DNA of 22,585 nucleotides. Origin: Paratractidigestivibacter sp963649365. Its GTDB lineage: Bacteria > Actinomycetota > Coriobacteriia > Coriobacteriales > Atopobiaceae. Shown here one piece after another: positions 13,199 through 20,996 of the stretch. The DNA is taken from positions 1 through 22,585 of the forward strand of contig CAVJHQ010000028.1 of assembly GCA_963649365.1 (NCBI GenBank), given 5' to 3'. The notes under the pieces are model-generated. The model made no database searches. It was given only the letters and a program-made list of their open reading frames with translations, and was not told where the DNA came from. A program made the position numbers and the translations under genes. The stretch's first letter is position 1. The number at the start of each line of letters is the position of its first letter.

Positions 13199-15367
13199 AT
13201 GACCGCAACCACAAAGAAGAACGCCGGCGGCAAGAAGCCGTCGCCGAAAGCCGCGAAGAAGCACGGCGCCCCCAAGGCCGGCGCCGCCAAACCTACGGCC
13301 AGCGGCAAGCCCACTCCCAAGGTCCCCGCCGGCCGGCCGGGGCGCGAGGCGTTTCTTCCCACCACGCGCGCGGACATGGAGGCGCGCGGATGGGACCAGT
13401 GCGACTTCGTCTACGTCTGCGGCGACGCCTACGTCGACCACCCGAGCTTCGGCATGGCCATCATCGGCCGCGAGCTCGAGGCCCACGGCTACAAGGTCGG
13501 CATCATCTGCCAGCCGGACTGGCACGACCCGGCGAGCATCGACGTCCTCGGCGAGCCGCGCCTGGCCTTCCTCGTCTCGGCCGGCAACATGGACTCCATG
13601 GTCAACCACTACACCGTCGCGAAGAAGCGCCGCTCGAAGGACTTCTACACCCCCGGCGGGCGCATGGGCGCGCGCCCGGACCACGCCGTCGTCGTCTACT
13701 CCAACCTCATCCGCCGCACGTACAAGCACAAGCCCATCGTGCTCGGCGGCATCGAGGCGAGCCTTCGCCGCCTTGCCCACTACGACTACTGGTCGGACTC
13801 CCTCAAGCGCTCGATCCTGCTCGATTCCGGCGCCGACCTGCTGCTTTACGGCATGGGCGAGCGCTCGATCGTCGAGATGGCCGACGCGCTCGACGGCGGC
13901 GTCGCGGTGAGCGACGTCACCTGGATCGCCGGCTCCGCCTACAAGGCGCGCGACCTCGCGGACGTCTACGACTACGAGCTTCTTCCCAGCTACGACGAGC
14001 TGCGCGCCGACCGCGCCGCCTACGCGAGAAGCTTCGCCGTCCAGTACGAGAACATGGACTCGATCACGGCGAGGCGCCTGGTGGAGCCCTACCCCGCCGA
14101 CAACCTCTACGTGGTGCAGAACCCGCCCTCGGCGCCCCTCTCCACCGAGGAGCTCGACGCCGTCTACGAGCTGCCCTACGCGCGCGGCTGGCACCCCGAC
14201 TACGACGAGGCGGGCGGCGTCCCCGCGTTCGACTTCGACGAGGTGCGCTTCTCCATCGCTGCCAACCGCGGGTGCTTCGGCGAGTGCAGCTTCTGCGCCA
14301 TCACCTTCCACCAGGGGCGCGTCCTGCAGGTCCGCAGCCACGACAGCGTCATGCGCGAGGCCGAGGCGCTCACGCGCGACCCGAGCTTCAAGGGCTACAT
14401 CACCGACGTGGGCGGCCCGACCGCGAACTTCGGCCGCCCCGCCTGCGACAAGCAGGCTAAATACGGCGTCTGCTCGAACCGCCGCTGCATGTGGCCCGAG
14501 CTCTGCAAGAACATGGTCGTCGAGGAGGACTCCTACGCCGACCTGCTGCGCGACCTGCGCCGACTCCCCGGCGTCAAGAAGGTCTTCGTCCGCTCGGGCG
14601 TGCGCTTCGACTACACCCTGGCCGACAAGTCCGACAAGTTCCTCGACGAGCTGATCCGCCACCACGTCTCGGGCCAGCTGCGCCTCGCGCCCGAGCACGT
14701 GAGCGACACCGTGCTCGCCGCCATGGGCAAGCCGCCGCGCGCCGTCTACGACGCGTTCTGCCGCCGCTTCGAGCGCGCCACCAAGGCCGCCGGCCTCGAG
14801 CAGTACGTGGTTCCCTACCTCATCAGCTCGCACCCCGGCTCCACGATGAAGGAGGCCGTCGAGCTCGCCGAGGCCGTGCGCGACATGGGTTATATGCCCG
14901 AGCAGGTCCAGGACTTCTACCCCACGCCCTCCACGATGAGCACGTGCATGTTCTACACGGGCCTCGACCCGCGCAACATGCAGCCCATCTACGTGCCGCG
15001 CGACCCGCACGAGAAGGCGATGCAGCGCGCGCTCATCCAGTACCGCAAGCCCGAGAACTGGAAGCTCGTCAACGAGGCCCTGCACAAGGCGCACCGCACC
15101 GACCTCATCGGCTTCGGGCCCAAGTGCCTCATCCGGCCCTACCCGCCGAAGGAATCGGGCGCGGCCGGGGGCGCGGCTAAGGGCGGCAAGGGCTCCAAGC
15201 AGGGCGGCGTTGGCAAGAAGGACGCCGGCAAGGGCGGCTACGGCAAGGGAGGCAACGCCGGGAAGAAGGGCGGCCCCGGGGGCATGAGCCGCTCCCAGAA
15301 CACCGCCGGCCGCAACCGAGCGGCCCAGGGACGCCAGGGCGCGAACAGCCGCCGCGGGCACCGCTAG
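13199..15367 (+). CDS. YgiQ-family radical SAM protein, 722 aa
   Basis: This large radical S-adenosylmethionine protein is of the YgiQ (UPF0313) family, whose physiological reaction is unknown. The N-terminal domain (about residues 55-330, FVYVCGDAYVDHPSFG through GGIEASLRRLAHYDYWSD) is the conserved YgiQ leader domain. The 4Fe-4S/SAM cysteines are in CFGECSFC (C-x3-C-x2-C, near residues 360-367). The core continues with DVGGPTANFGRPAC and LRLAPEHVSDTVL. The ends are unusual: an N-terminal Lys/Ala/Pro-rich tail of about 50 residues and a C-terminal Gly/Lys-rich tail of about 70 residues. Both are strongly basic and probably disordered, suggesting RNA or ribosome contact (inference). AAGGAG lies 4 nt before the ATG. 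It is a single-gene unit. Confidence 0.94.
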   Translation: MTATTKKNAGGKKPSPKAAKKHGAPKAGAAKPTASGKPTPKVPAGRPGREAFLPTTRADMEARGWDQCDFVYVCGDAYVDHPSFGMAIIGRELEAHGYKVGIICQPDWHDPASIDVLGEPRLAFLVSAGNMDSMVNHYTVAKKRRSKDFYTPGGRMGARPDHAVVVYSNLIRRTYKHKPIVLGGIEASLRRLAHYDYWSDSLKRSILLDSGADLLLYGMGERSIVEMADALDGGVAVSDVTWIAGSAYKARDLADVYDYELLPSYDELRADRAAYARSFAVQYENMDSITARRLVEPYPADNLYVVQNPPSAPLSTEELDAVYELPYARGWHPDYDEAGGVPAFDFDEVRFSIAANRGCFGECSFCAITFHQGRVLQVRSHDSVMREAEALTRDPSFKGYITDVGGPTANFGRPACDKQAKYGVCSNRRCMWPELCKNMVVEEDSYADLLRDLRRLPGVKKVFVRSGVRFDYTLADKSDKFLDELIRHHVSGQLRLAPEHVSDTVLAAMGKPPRAVYDAFCRRFERATKAAGLEQYVVPYLISSHPGSTMKEAVELAEAVRDMGYMPEQVQDFYPTPSTMSTCMFYTGLDPRNMQPIYVPRDPHEKAMQRALIQYRKPENWKLVNEALHKAHRTDLIGFGPKCLIRPYPPKESGAAGGAAKGGKGSKQGGVGKKDAGKGGYGKGGNAGKKGGPGGMSRSQNTAGRNRAAQGRQGANSRRGHR

Positions 15368-15412
15368 GCCCTCGGCCGGGGCGCTTCTTCGCAAAAAAGG
15401 GGCTGCGACCTG

Positions 15413-15472
15413 ACCTACCCTGCCTTTAGAGTCACTTTGAGCTCCAAAAGTGACTCTAAAGGCAGGGTAGGT
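15413..15472. repeat. 26-bp perfect hairpin between convergent genes
   Basis: Arms 15413-15438 (ACCTACCCTGCCTTTAGAGT at the outer end) and 15447-15472 are exact reverse complements around an 8-nt loop. It lies 45 bp after the radical SAM stop codon and 28 bp from the 5'-nucleotidase stop codon on the other strand. A T6 tract lies on the minus-strand side at 15393-15398, about 14 bp beyond the stem, so it may terminate the nucleotidase message. The arms are much less GC-rich than the flanks. Confidence 0.95.
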
Positions 15473-15500
15473 TGCCATAAAAGACGAGCGCCGGGAAAAG

Positions 15501-17579
15501 TTACTCCACGAGCCCGAGTGCGCCCGATGCCGCGAGCGCTCCCGCCCCGAGAACCGCCGCGGCCATAGCGGCGGCCCCGGCCTCGTCGCCCGTCGCGGGG
15601 ACCCGGCCGGCACCCCGCGAGCCCGGCGCGCCGGCTTCCGCGCCGGATCCGCCGCCCGTGCCGCCTCCCTTCCCGCCGGCGCCTGAGCCGGAATCGTCGC
15701 CGGACCCGTCGCCCGAGCCGGACCCCGAGTCGTCCTCCTCGTCCTCCGGCCCCCAGGTGTCCTTAATCGTAATGCGTCCCTCGCCGTCGACGTTCGCGTA
15801 GCGCTGCCCGATCACGCCCTTGAGGTTCGTCTTCAGGTAGTCGATCAGGGCCTCGATATCCGTGCCCAGGAACTCCGCCTGGTCCGCGTTCTCGGGAATG
15901 GGCATGGCATTGCCGCCCTGCGTCATCAGGTAATCGGTGGTGACCACGGTGTAGGTCGCCGCGGGGTCGATCGCCTTGCCGTAGAGCCTCGCCTTCCTCA
16001 CGCGGCGCTCGCCCTCGATCCTCTCGACCTGCGAGCCGTCGGCCGAAAACACGATCGGCGTCTGGATGTCGGTGCGGATGGTCATCGAGAACCCTTCCGA
16101 GACTTGGAGGAACCGCCCGTGCATCTCGGGGCTCAGGCTCGCGCCGACCTCGAGCATATCGAGCAGGTGCTGTCCCGTGACCTCGAGCGAGCACAGCTGG
16201 TTGTTGAACGAGAGCACGGCGACGAGGTCTCCGTAGGTGAGCTTCCCCTTGGCGATGTTCGCCCGGACGCCGCCGCCGTTGACGAGCGCGACGTCGCAGC
16301 TCTTCCCGCTGTTCGTCGCGTGATAGAAGAAGGCGTCCGCCACGAGGTCGGCGAGGTTCGTCTCGCGCTTGCGGACCACCCAGGTAACGCCGTCGTCCTC
16401 CTGCGCGAGCAGGAAGACCTCGGACGTTCCCACCTCCTGGCTCGTGATCTCCCGGAGCTCGTTCTCGAGCTCGGACACGAGCGCCGCGACCTCCTCGTCG
16501 GAGCCGTCCCACCGCTCAATGAGCTCTGCGTCCACGCCCGTGGCCGTCAACGAGACGCTCACCTCGCCGGTAAAGGGGTCGATGACGAGCGAGCCGAAGC
16601 TCTGGAACTTCGTGCCGGTCTGGGAAATGACGACGTCCTCGCCGCGGTCGTTCTTCGCGGTCTGGACGTACATCTCGTGCGAGTGCCCGTCGACCACCGC
16701 GTCGATTCCGTGTGTGTTCGCCACCACCGTGTCGCTGCGCCAGCGCTGCTGGGAGCCCTTCTGTCCCAGGTGGGCAAGAAGCACAACGTAGTCGGCGTCG
16801 CCGCCCGCAGACGAGCGAGCCGCGTCGACGGCCGACTGGACGGCGGCGTAGAGCGCCTGCCCGCTCTCGTCGCCGCAGAAGCCGTAGATGAGGTTGCCGT
16901 CCTTGTCCTTGAAGCTCGTCGGGGTCGAGGACGTCAGCGTCGAGGGGGTGGCCACGCCGACGAAGGCGATGCGAACCGCCTGGCCCGCCACCGAACACTC
17001 CTTAACGCGATAGGCGTCGAATATCCGATTGCCGTCGGCGTCGACGAAGTTGCAGCACACGTAGCGGACGCCCTCTTCCGCGGAGTCGCCGTCGACCGCC
17101 CCTTCCGTCTGGCGCAGCGCGAAGAACTTCTCCATGCCGTAGTCGAACTCGTGGTTGCCGCAGGTCATGAAGTCGTAGCCACAGGACTTGATAACCTTAG
17201 CAGGAGACTCGCCCTGGGTGAGCGACCCGATGACGTCGCCCTGGACGTTGTCTCCGGCGTCGACGAGCACGACGTTCCCCTCGCCGTAGCAGGCCTGCCG
17301 GTCGGCGACGAAATCCTTGAGCTTTGCGTAGCCGAGATCGGTCTTCTTGCTCGCAAAAGCGCAGTGCGCGTCGTTCGTGCTCACGATGGCGATGCCCGAT
17401 TTCTGCGCTGGAGAGCCGGTCCCGCCCGCGTCGTCACCGGATGCGTCCGCGAGCCGCCCCGCCTCGTCGGCGAACGCCTTCGCGGGTCCGGAGGCGAGCG
17501 AGACGGTCGCAGTCGCGAGCACCGTGCCGGCGCCGGCGAGGAACCCGCGGCGGGACAGGTTGTCTGCAGGTATGGTCAT
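15501..17579 (-). CDS. TAT-exported 5'-nucleotidase/metallophosphoesterase, 692 aa
   Basis: This is an extracytoplasmic UshA/YfkN-type nucleotidase that dephosphorylates nucleotides or 2',3'-cyclic nucleotides for salvage. A twin-arginine signal (SRRGFLAG, residues 9-16, plus hydrophobic core and AKAFA) directs export of a folded protein. The metallophosphoesterase motifs are NDAH (69-72), GDNVQG (109-114), GNHE (141-144) and GHSH near 295. The 5'-nucleotidase C-terminal domain follows (VNGGGVRANIAKGKLTYGDL). After a Gly/Ser/Asp-rich spacer (about 625-655), the end is VPATGDEAG plus a hydrophobic segment, resembling a sortase signal but ending in LGLVE without basic residues. GAAAGG lies 6 nt before the ATG. 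It diverges from the deformylase gene. Confidence 0.93.
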   Translation of the reverse strand: MTIPADNLSRRGFLAGAGTVLATATVSLASGPAKAFADEAGRLADASGDDAGGTGSPAQKSGIAIVSTNDAHCAFASKKTDLGYAKLKDFVADRQACYGEGNVVLVDAGDNVQGDVIGSLTQGESPAKVIKSCGYDFMTCGNHEFDYGMEKFFALRQTEGAVDGDSAEEGVRYVCCNFVDADGNRIFDAYRVKECSVAGQAVRIAFVGVATPSTLTSSTPTSFKDKDGNLIYGFCGDESGQALYAAVQSAVDAARSSAGGDADYVVLLAHLGQKGSQQRWRSDTVVANTHGIDAVVDGHSHEMYVQTAKNDRGEDVVISQTGTKFQSFGSLVIDPFTGEVSVSLTATGVDAELIERWDGSDEEVAALVSELENELREITSQEVGTSEVFLLAQEDDGVTWVVRKRETNLADLVADAFFYHATNSGKSCDVALVNGGGVRANIAKGKLTYGDLVAVLSFNNQLCSLEVTGQHLLDMLEVGASLSPEMHGRFLQVSEGFSMTIRTDIQTPIVFSADGSQVERIEGERRVRKARLYGKAIDPAATYTVVTTDYLMTQGGNAMPIPENADQAEFLGTDIEALIDYLKTNLKGVIGQRYANVDGEGRITIKDTWGPEDEEDDSGSGSGDGSGDDSGSGAGGKGGGTGGGSGAEAGAPGSRGAGRVPATGDEAGAAAMAAAVLGAGALAASGALGLVE

Positions 17580-17690
17580 GGCATGCCTTTCGCTGGGGAG
17601 GCGGCGAGGCCCGGCCTTGTGCGGGCGCGGCCGTAAGGGCCCGTCTTCACCAAAACTCACGGCGAGGCGGGCGCCGGTCAATGCAAGAAT

Positions 17691-17704
17691 GATACCTCGG
17701 TATC
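17691..17704. promoter_or_regulatory. Palindrome in the nucleotidase/deformylase divergent region
   Basis: GATACC-TC-GGTATC is a perfect 6-2-6 dyad, 28 bp before the deformylase start. On the minus strand it contains TATCAT, a possible -10 for the nucleotidase gene. It may be an operator or simply overlapping promoter elements. Confidence 0.4.
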
Positions 17705-17731
17705 GTCTCCTGCCGAGAAAGGCCCCTGAAC

Positions 17732-18151
17732 ATGATCCGCCAGATCGTCAAATCCCCTATGCTGCTCCGCGTGCCCAGCGAGCCCGCGACGCCCGGCCAC
17801 CCCGGGGACGCGGCCATCGGACAGGACCTCCTCGACACGCTCGCGGCGCACGCGCACGAGTGCGTCGGCATGGCGGCGAACATGATCGGCGAGCGCAGGC
17901 GCATCATCGTCGTGTCCAACGGCGCGCGGCACATGCTCATGTACAACCCTCAGATCCTCGAGCGCGTGGGCGAGTACCAGACCGAGGAGGGCTGCCTCAG
18001 CCTCGACGGGGTCCGCCCCTGCACGCGTTGGCGCCGAATCAAGGTACGCTACCTCGACGACTGCTGGAACGAGCGGACCTTCAGCTTCACCGGCTACGTC
18101 GCCGAGATCATCCAGCACGAGATCGACCACTGCGACGGCGTCGTCATCTAA
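17732..18151 (+). CDS. def: Peptide deformylase-like protein, atypical, 139 aa
   Basis: This metalloenzyme family removes the formyl group from nascent N-terminal methionine. Motif 2 is EGCLS (86-90; Cys88 is a metal ligand) and motif 3 is QHEIDH (128-133; His129, His133 are metal ligands and Glu130 is catalytic), all intact. Motif 1, normally GxGLAAxQ, reads VGMAANMIG (45-53): Met replaces the glutamine that helps bind substrate in canonical enzymes. At 139 residues it is shorter than the standard form of about 170. It therefore belongs to the short, Gln-less deformylase-like group, and a second housekeeping deformylase may exist elsewhere. AGAAAGG lies 9 nt before the ATG. Confidence 0.85.
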   Translation: MIRQIVKSPMLLRVPSEPATPGHPGDAAIGQDLLDTLAAHAHECVGMAANMIGERRRIIVVSNGARHMLMYNPQILERVGEYQTEEGCLSLDGVRPCTRWRRIKVRYLDDCWNERTFSFTGYVAEIIQHEIDHCDGVVI

Positions 18152-18158
18152 ACGCACC

Positions 18159-18197
18159 GGCAAGAAACGCCGGCAAGACGCGCAGACAAGAGACGCC
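18159..18197. repeat. Three degenerate 13-bp tandem units of the GGCAAGA motif
   Basis: GGCAAGAAACGCC, GGCAAGACGCGCA and GACAAGAGACGCC follow one another directly after the deformylase gene. They contain two exact copies of the heptamer GGCAAGA, which is enriched across the window. Confidence 0.5.
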
Positions 18198-18216
18198 GAC
18201 ACGTGCCCGAAACCAA

Positions 18217-18278
18217 CCGCGCGGGCTCCTCGGCTACAATCGCTGTGATTGTGCATCGCCGCCGGGAGGCCCGCGCGG
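18217..18278 (+). promoter_or_regulatory. Promoter and dyads upstream of hom
   Basis: TACAAT (18235-18240) is a likely -10, 61 bp before the start codon. A perfect 10-bp inverted repeat, CCGCGCGGGC (18217-18226) with GCCCGCGCGG (18269-18278), surrounds it, and ACAATC-N5-GATTGT (18236-18252) overlaps the -10. These could be operator sites. No T-box or leader peptide was found. Confidence 0.45.
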
Positions 18279-18300
18279 CCGTTACAGCAAAGGAGACCTC

Positions 18301-19629
18301 ATGCGAACCGTGAACGTCGGCATCATCGGACTCGGCACCGTGGGCGGCGGCGTGGCGCGCCTCATCCTCTCCCACCACGACGACTACGTGGCCAACTACG
18401 GCATCGACCTCGCCATCGTGCGCGCCTGCGCCCTCGAGCCCGAGGCGGCGCGCGCCTGCGGCATCGCCGACGAGGCCTTTACCACCGACTGGCACGACGT
18501 CGTCGGCGACCCGTCCGTGGACGTGGTCGTGGAGCTCATCGGCGGCACCCACCCCGCCACCGAGATCTACGAGGCCGCCTTCGCGGCCGGCAAGCACGTC
18601 GTCACGGCCAACAAGGCCCTGCTCGGCCGCCACGTCGAGCAGTTCGCGAGCAAGGCGCGCGAGAACGGCGTGCAGCTCAAGTGCGAGGCCAGCTGCGGCG
18701 GCGGCATCCCCATCGTGAGCACCCTCGAGCGCGACCTCGTGGGCAACAAGGTCCTCACCATCGCCGGCATCCTCAACGGCACCACCAACTACATCCTGTC
18801 CCGCATGGAGTCCGAGGGCGCCGACTACGCCGACGTGCTCGCCGACGCGCAGGCCAAGGGCTACGCGGAGGCCGACCCCTCCGCCGACGTCGACGGCTTC
18901 GACGCCGCGAGCAAGACGGCCATCCTCGCCTCCATCGGCTTCGGCACCCGCGTGACCACCGACGACGTCTTCCAGCAGGGCATCCGCACCATCGCCGCCG
19001 AGGACATCGCCCAGGCCCGCGCGCTCGGCTACACCGTCAAGCTGCTCGGCATCGCGCGCAACACGCCCGCCGGCGTCGACGTACGCGTGCACCCCACGCT
19101 CATCCCGCTCGACCACCAGCTCGCCAAGGTCTCCGGCGCGATGAACGCCGTCTACGTCGTGGGCGACGCCGTGGGCGAGACCATGTTCTACGGCGCGGGC
19201 GCGGGCTCCTTCCCCACCGCGAGCGCCGTCGTGGGCGACATCCTGACCCTGGCCGACCCCATCTCCAAGGGCGCCGAGCCCCTGCCCGAGGCCGAGCCCT
19301 TCGAGCAGACGCTCCCCATCCGCCCGATGGACGAGCTCGAGACCAAGTACTACGTCCGCCTCAAGGTCGCCGACCGCGTGGGCGCGCTCGCCGAGGTCGT
19401 GGGCGTCTTCGCGAAGAACGACATCTCGATCAGCCTCATCAACCAGGTCGAGGACGCGGCCTCCGACGGCGACGCCTGCTCCGTGATCTTCCTCACCCAC
19501 AAGGCCGTCGAGAAGAACATGCAGGCCGCCGCGGCCGAGCTCGCCGACGCCGCCTGCGTCTCCGAGGTTGCCAACGTCCTGCGCATCGAGGACGTCTCCG
19601 CCTGGACCGAGGGCGTCTTCGAGAACTAA
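18301..19629 (+). CDS. hom: Homoserine dehydrogenase with ACT domain, 442 aa
   Basis: This enzyme reduces aspartate semialdehyde to homoserine with NAD(P)H, the branch point to threonine and methionine, in the cytoplasm. The Rossmann motif is GLGTVGGG (10-17), the catalytic domain shows ANKALL, CEASCGGGIPI and NGTTNYIL, and the conserved acid/lysine block is DPSADVDGFDAASKTAIL. A C-terminal ACT domain (about residues 348-430, YYVRLKVADRVGALAEV) implies allosteric feedback control, usually by threonine. The length is that of the standard monofunctional enzyme with ACT. AAAGGAG lies 5 nt before the ATG. Threonine synthase and homoserine kinase are not adjacent. Confidence 0.97.
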   Translation: MRTVNVGIIGLGTVGGGVARLILSHHDDYVANYGIDLAIVRACALEPEAARACGIADEAFTTDWHDVVGDPSVDVVVELIGGTHPATEIYEAAFAAGKHVVTANKALLGRHVEQFASKARENGVQLKCEASCGGGIPIVSTLERDLVGNKVLTIAGILNGTTNYILSRMESEGADYADVLADAQAKGYAEADPSADVDGFDAASKTAILASIGFGTRVTTDDVFQQGIRTIAAEDIAQARALGYTVKLLGIARNTPAGVDVRVHPTLIPLDHQLAKVSGAMNAVYVVGDAVGETMFYGAGAGSFPTASAVVGDILTLADPISKGAEPLPEAEPFEQTLPIRPMDELETKYYVRLKVADRVGALAEVVGVFAKNDISISLINQVEDAASDGDACSVIFLTHKAVEKNMQAAAAELADAACVSEVANVLRIEDVSAWTEGVFEN

Positions 19630-19681
19630 GGGGCAAGAAGGGCCGAGCTTGCCTCGCGCCGCGTCCCCGCCGACACAAGAA

Positions 19682-19724
19682 AACGGGCTGCCCTCCAAAC
19701 GGAGAGCAGCCCGTTCTTCTTGCC
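19682..19724. terminator. Bidirectional terminator between hom and the ligase gene
   Basis: AACGGGCTGC (19682-19691) pairs with GCAGCCCGTT (19706-19715), with an inner CTCC/GGAG stem. TTCTTCTT follows on the plus strand, and the minus strand reads CGTTTTCTTG. It lies between the convergent hom and ddl genes. Confidence 0.88.
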
Positions 19725-19747
19725 GCGAGGCCGTCGGCGCGTAAGGC

Positions 19748-20809
19748 CTACTCAGCGAGCTTGTCGGAGATGAGGTCGGCCAGGACGTCGCCGAGCTCGT
19801 GGCCCGCGACGCGCATCATCTGCGGGAAGCGGCTGTAGTACGTCAGGCCGGGCGTGGAGTTGACCTCGTTGAAGACGACCTCGCCCTCGGGCGTGACGAA
19901 GAGGTCGACGCGAGCGAAGCCCTCGCAGCCGAGCGCCTCGTAGACGCGCTCGCCGGCCTCGCGCACGCGGGCAAGAAGCTCCGGAGCGAGGTCGGAGGGG
20001 CAGCGGAGCTCGGTGTTCTGCCCCGGGTTCTTCTCGAGGTGGATGCGGAAGAAGCCGTCGCCGGTGACCACGATCTGGTCGACCTCGCCCATCTTCACGC
20101 CGTGGACCGCGTCGCCGATGACCGCGCAGCCGACCTCGTCGCCGACGATGGCCTCCTCGACGGCGACCTTGCGGTCGAGCGCGAAGGCGGACGCGATGGC
20201 CTTCTGGTAGCTCGCCTCGTCGACGGCCTTGGAGACGCCGATGGAAGAGCCGCCGCGGGCGGGCTTGACGAAGACGGGGAAGCCGCCGCAGGCCTTGACG
20301 GCCGCGAGCGCGTCGGTGATGGTCGCGCCGCGGTAGAGGACCTCGCACTTGGGCGAGCGGACGCCGGCGGCCGCCGCGAGGCGGTGCGAGGCGTCCTTGT
20401 CCATGCAGACGGCGCTTGCCAGGACGCCGCAGCCCACGTAGGGCACGCCGCAGGTCTCGAGCGCGCCCTGGAGCGTGCCGTCCTCGCCGCCCTGGCCGTG
20501 CATGACGGGGAGCGCCACGTCGACGTCCAGGCGCACAGGGGCCTCCTCGCCCTCACGCAGGACAAAGAAGCCGCCGGCGTGCTCGCCCATGCCGGGCATG
20601 AGCAGGACGCGCTCGACGTCGTGGCTCTCCCAGTCGCCGGTCACGTCGGCCGCGTCGCCCGTGTAATGGAGCCACTCGCCCGCCTTCGTGATGCCGATAA
20701 GCACGAGCTCGAAGCGGCCGTCGAGCGCCTTGATGACGTTGTCGGCGGACTTGCACGAGATGTCGTGCTCGGTGGAGATGCCGCCGAAGAGGATCGCGAG
20801 TCTGGTCAT
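19748..20809 (-). CDS. ddl: D-alanine-D-X ligase, VanA/VanB-like active site, 353 aa
   Basis: This ATP-grasp ligase makes the D-Ala-D-X dipeptide for peptidoglycan precursors. Family motifs are FGGISTEHDIS (8-18), HGQGGEDGTLQG (104-115), CMDK (135-138), KPARGGSS (182-189) and NEVNSTPG (314-321). The active-site omega loop reads GEVDQI...FFRIHLE with His257 where VanA has His244; D-Ala-D-Ala and D-Ala-D-Ser ligases usually have FFDYxxKY there. Lys20 in ISCKSA also matches VanA's VSVKSA. This suggests D-lactate as a possible second substrate, by motif comparison recalled from memory. It has no vanH or vanX neighbour and appears to be a housekeeping-style single gene. AGAAGGG precedes the ATG. 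Confidence 0.93.
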   Translation of the reverse strand: MTRLAILFGGISTEHDISCKSADNVIKALDGRFELVLIGITKAGEWLHYTGDAADVTGDWESHDVERVLLMPGMGEHAGGFFVLREGEEAPVRLDVDVALPVMHGQGGEDGTLQGALETCGVPYVGCGVLASAVCMDKDASHRLAAAAGVRSPKCEVLYRGATITDALAAVKACGGFPVFVKPARGGSSIGVSKAVDEASYQKAIASAFALDRKVAVEEAIVGDEVGCAVIGDAVHGVKMGEVDQIVVTGDGFFRIHLEKNPGQNTELRCPSDLAPELLARVREAGERVYEALGCEGFARVDLFVTPEGEVVFNEVNSTPGLTYYSRFPQMMRVAGHELGDVLADLISDKLAE

Positions 20810-20917
20810 GTATGTCTGCCCTTCTCTAGGGTTCTTTCCAACCCGTCTATCCTACCCTAGCCTCCGGGCCGCCATGTGAGGGTTGCGGCCGACGGCCCTA
20901 AAGCCCCGCAACTCCGC

Positions 20918-20960
20918 GCAAAGAAAATACCGCCCCGGCGGCATGGTTGCCGGGGCGGTA
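20918..20960 (-). terminator. Intrinsic terminator of the sugar symporter gene
   Basis: TACCGCCCCGGC (20928-20939) pairs perfectly with GCCGGGGCGGTA (20949-20960). On the minus strand TTTTCTTT follows the stem. It lies 36 bp beyond the symporter stop codon. Confidence 0.92.
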
Positions 20961-20996
20961 GGGGTCGTTACGGCTGCGCAGCGGCGGCAGGCGGCG

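Noticed and set aside
13166..15613. 815-residue minus-strand frame opposite the radical SAM gene
   Set aside because: It is an antisense shadow rich in Ala, Val, Gly and Arg; the plus strand has the CxxxCxxC and YgiQ motifs.
16104..17636. 510-residue plus-strand frame opposite the nucleotidase
   Set aside because: It is an antisense shadow; the minus strand has the TAT signal and all phosphoesterase motifs.
18152..18300. T-box or attenuator before hom
   Set aside because: No T-box sequence, no leader peptide rich in Thr or Met, and no terminator/antiterminator pair was seen; only dyads around the -10 remain.
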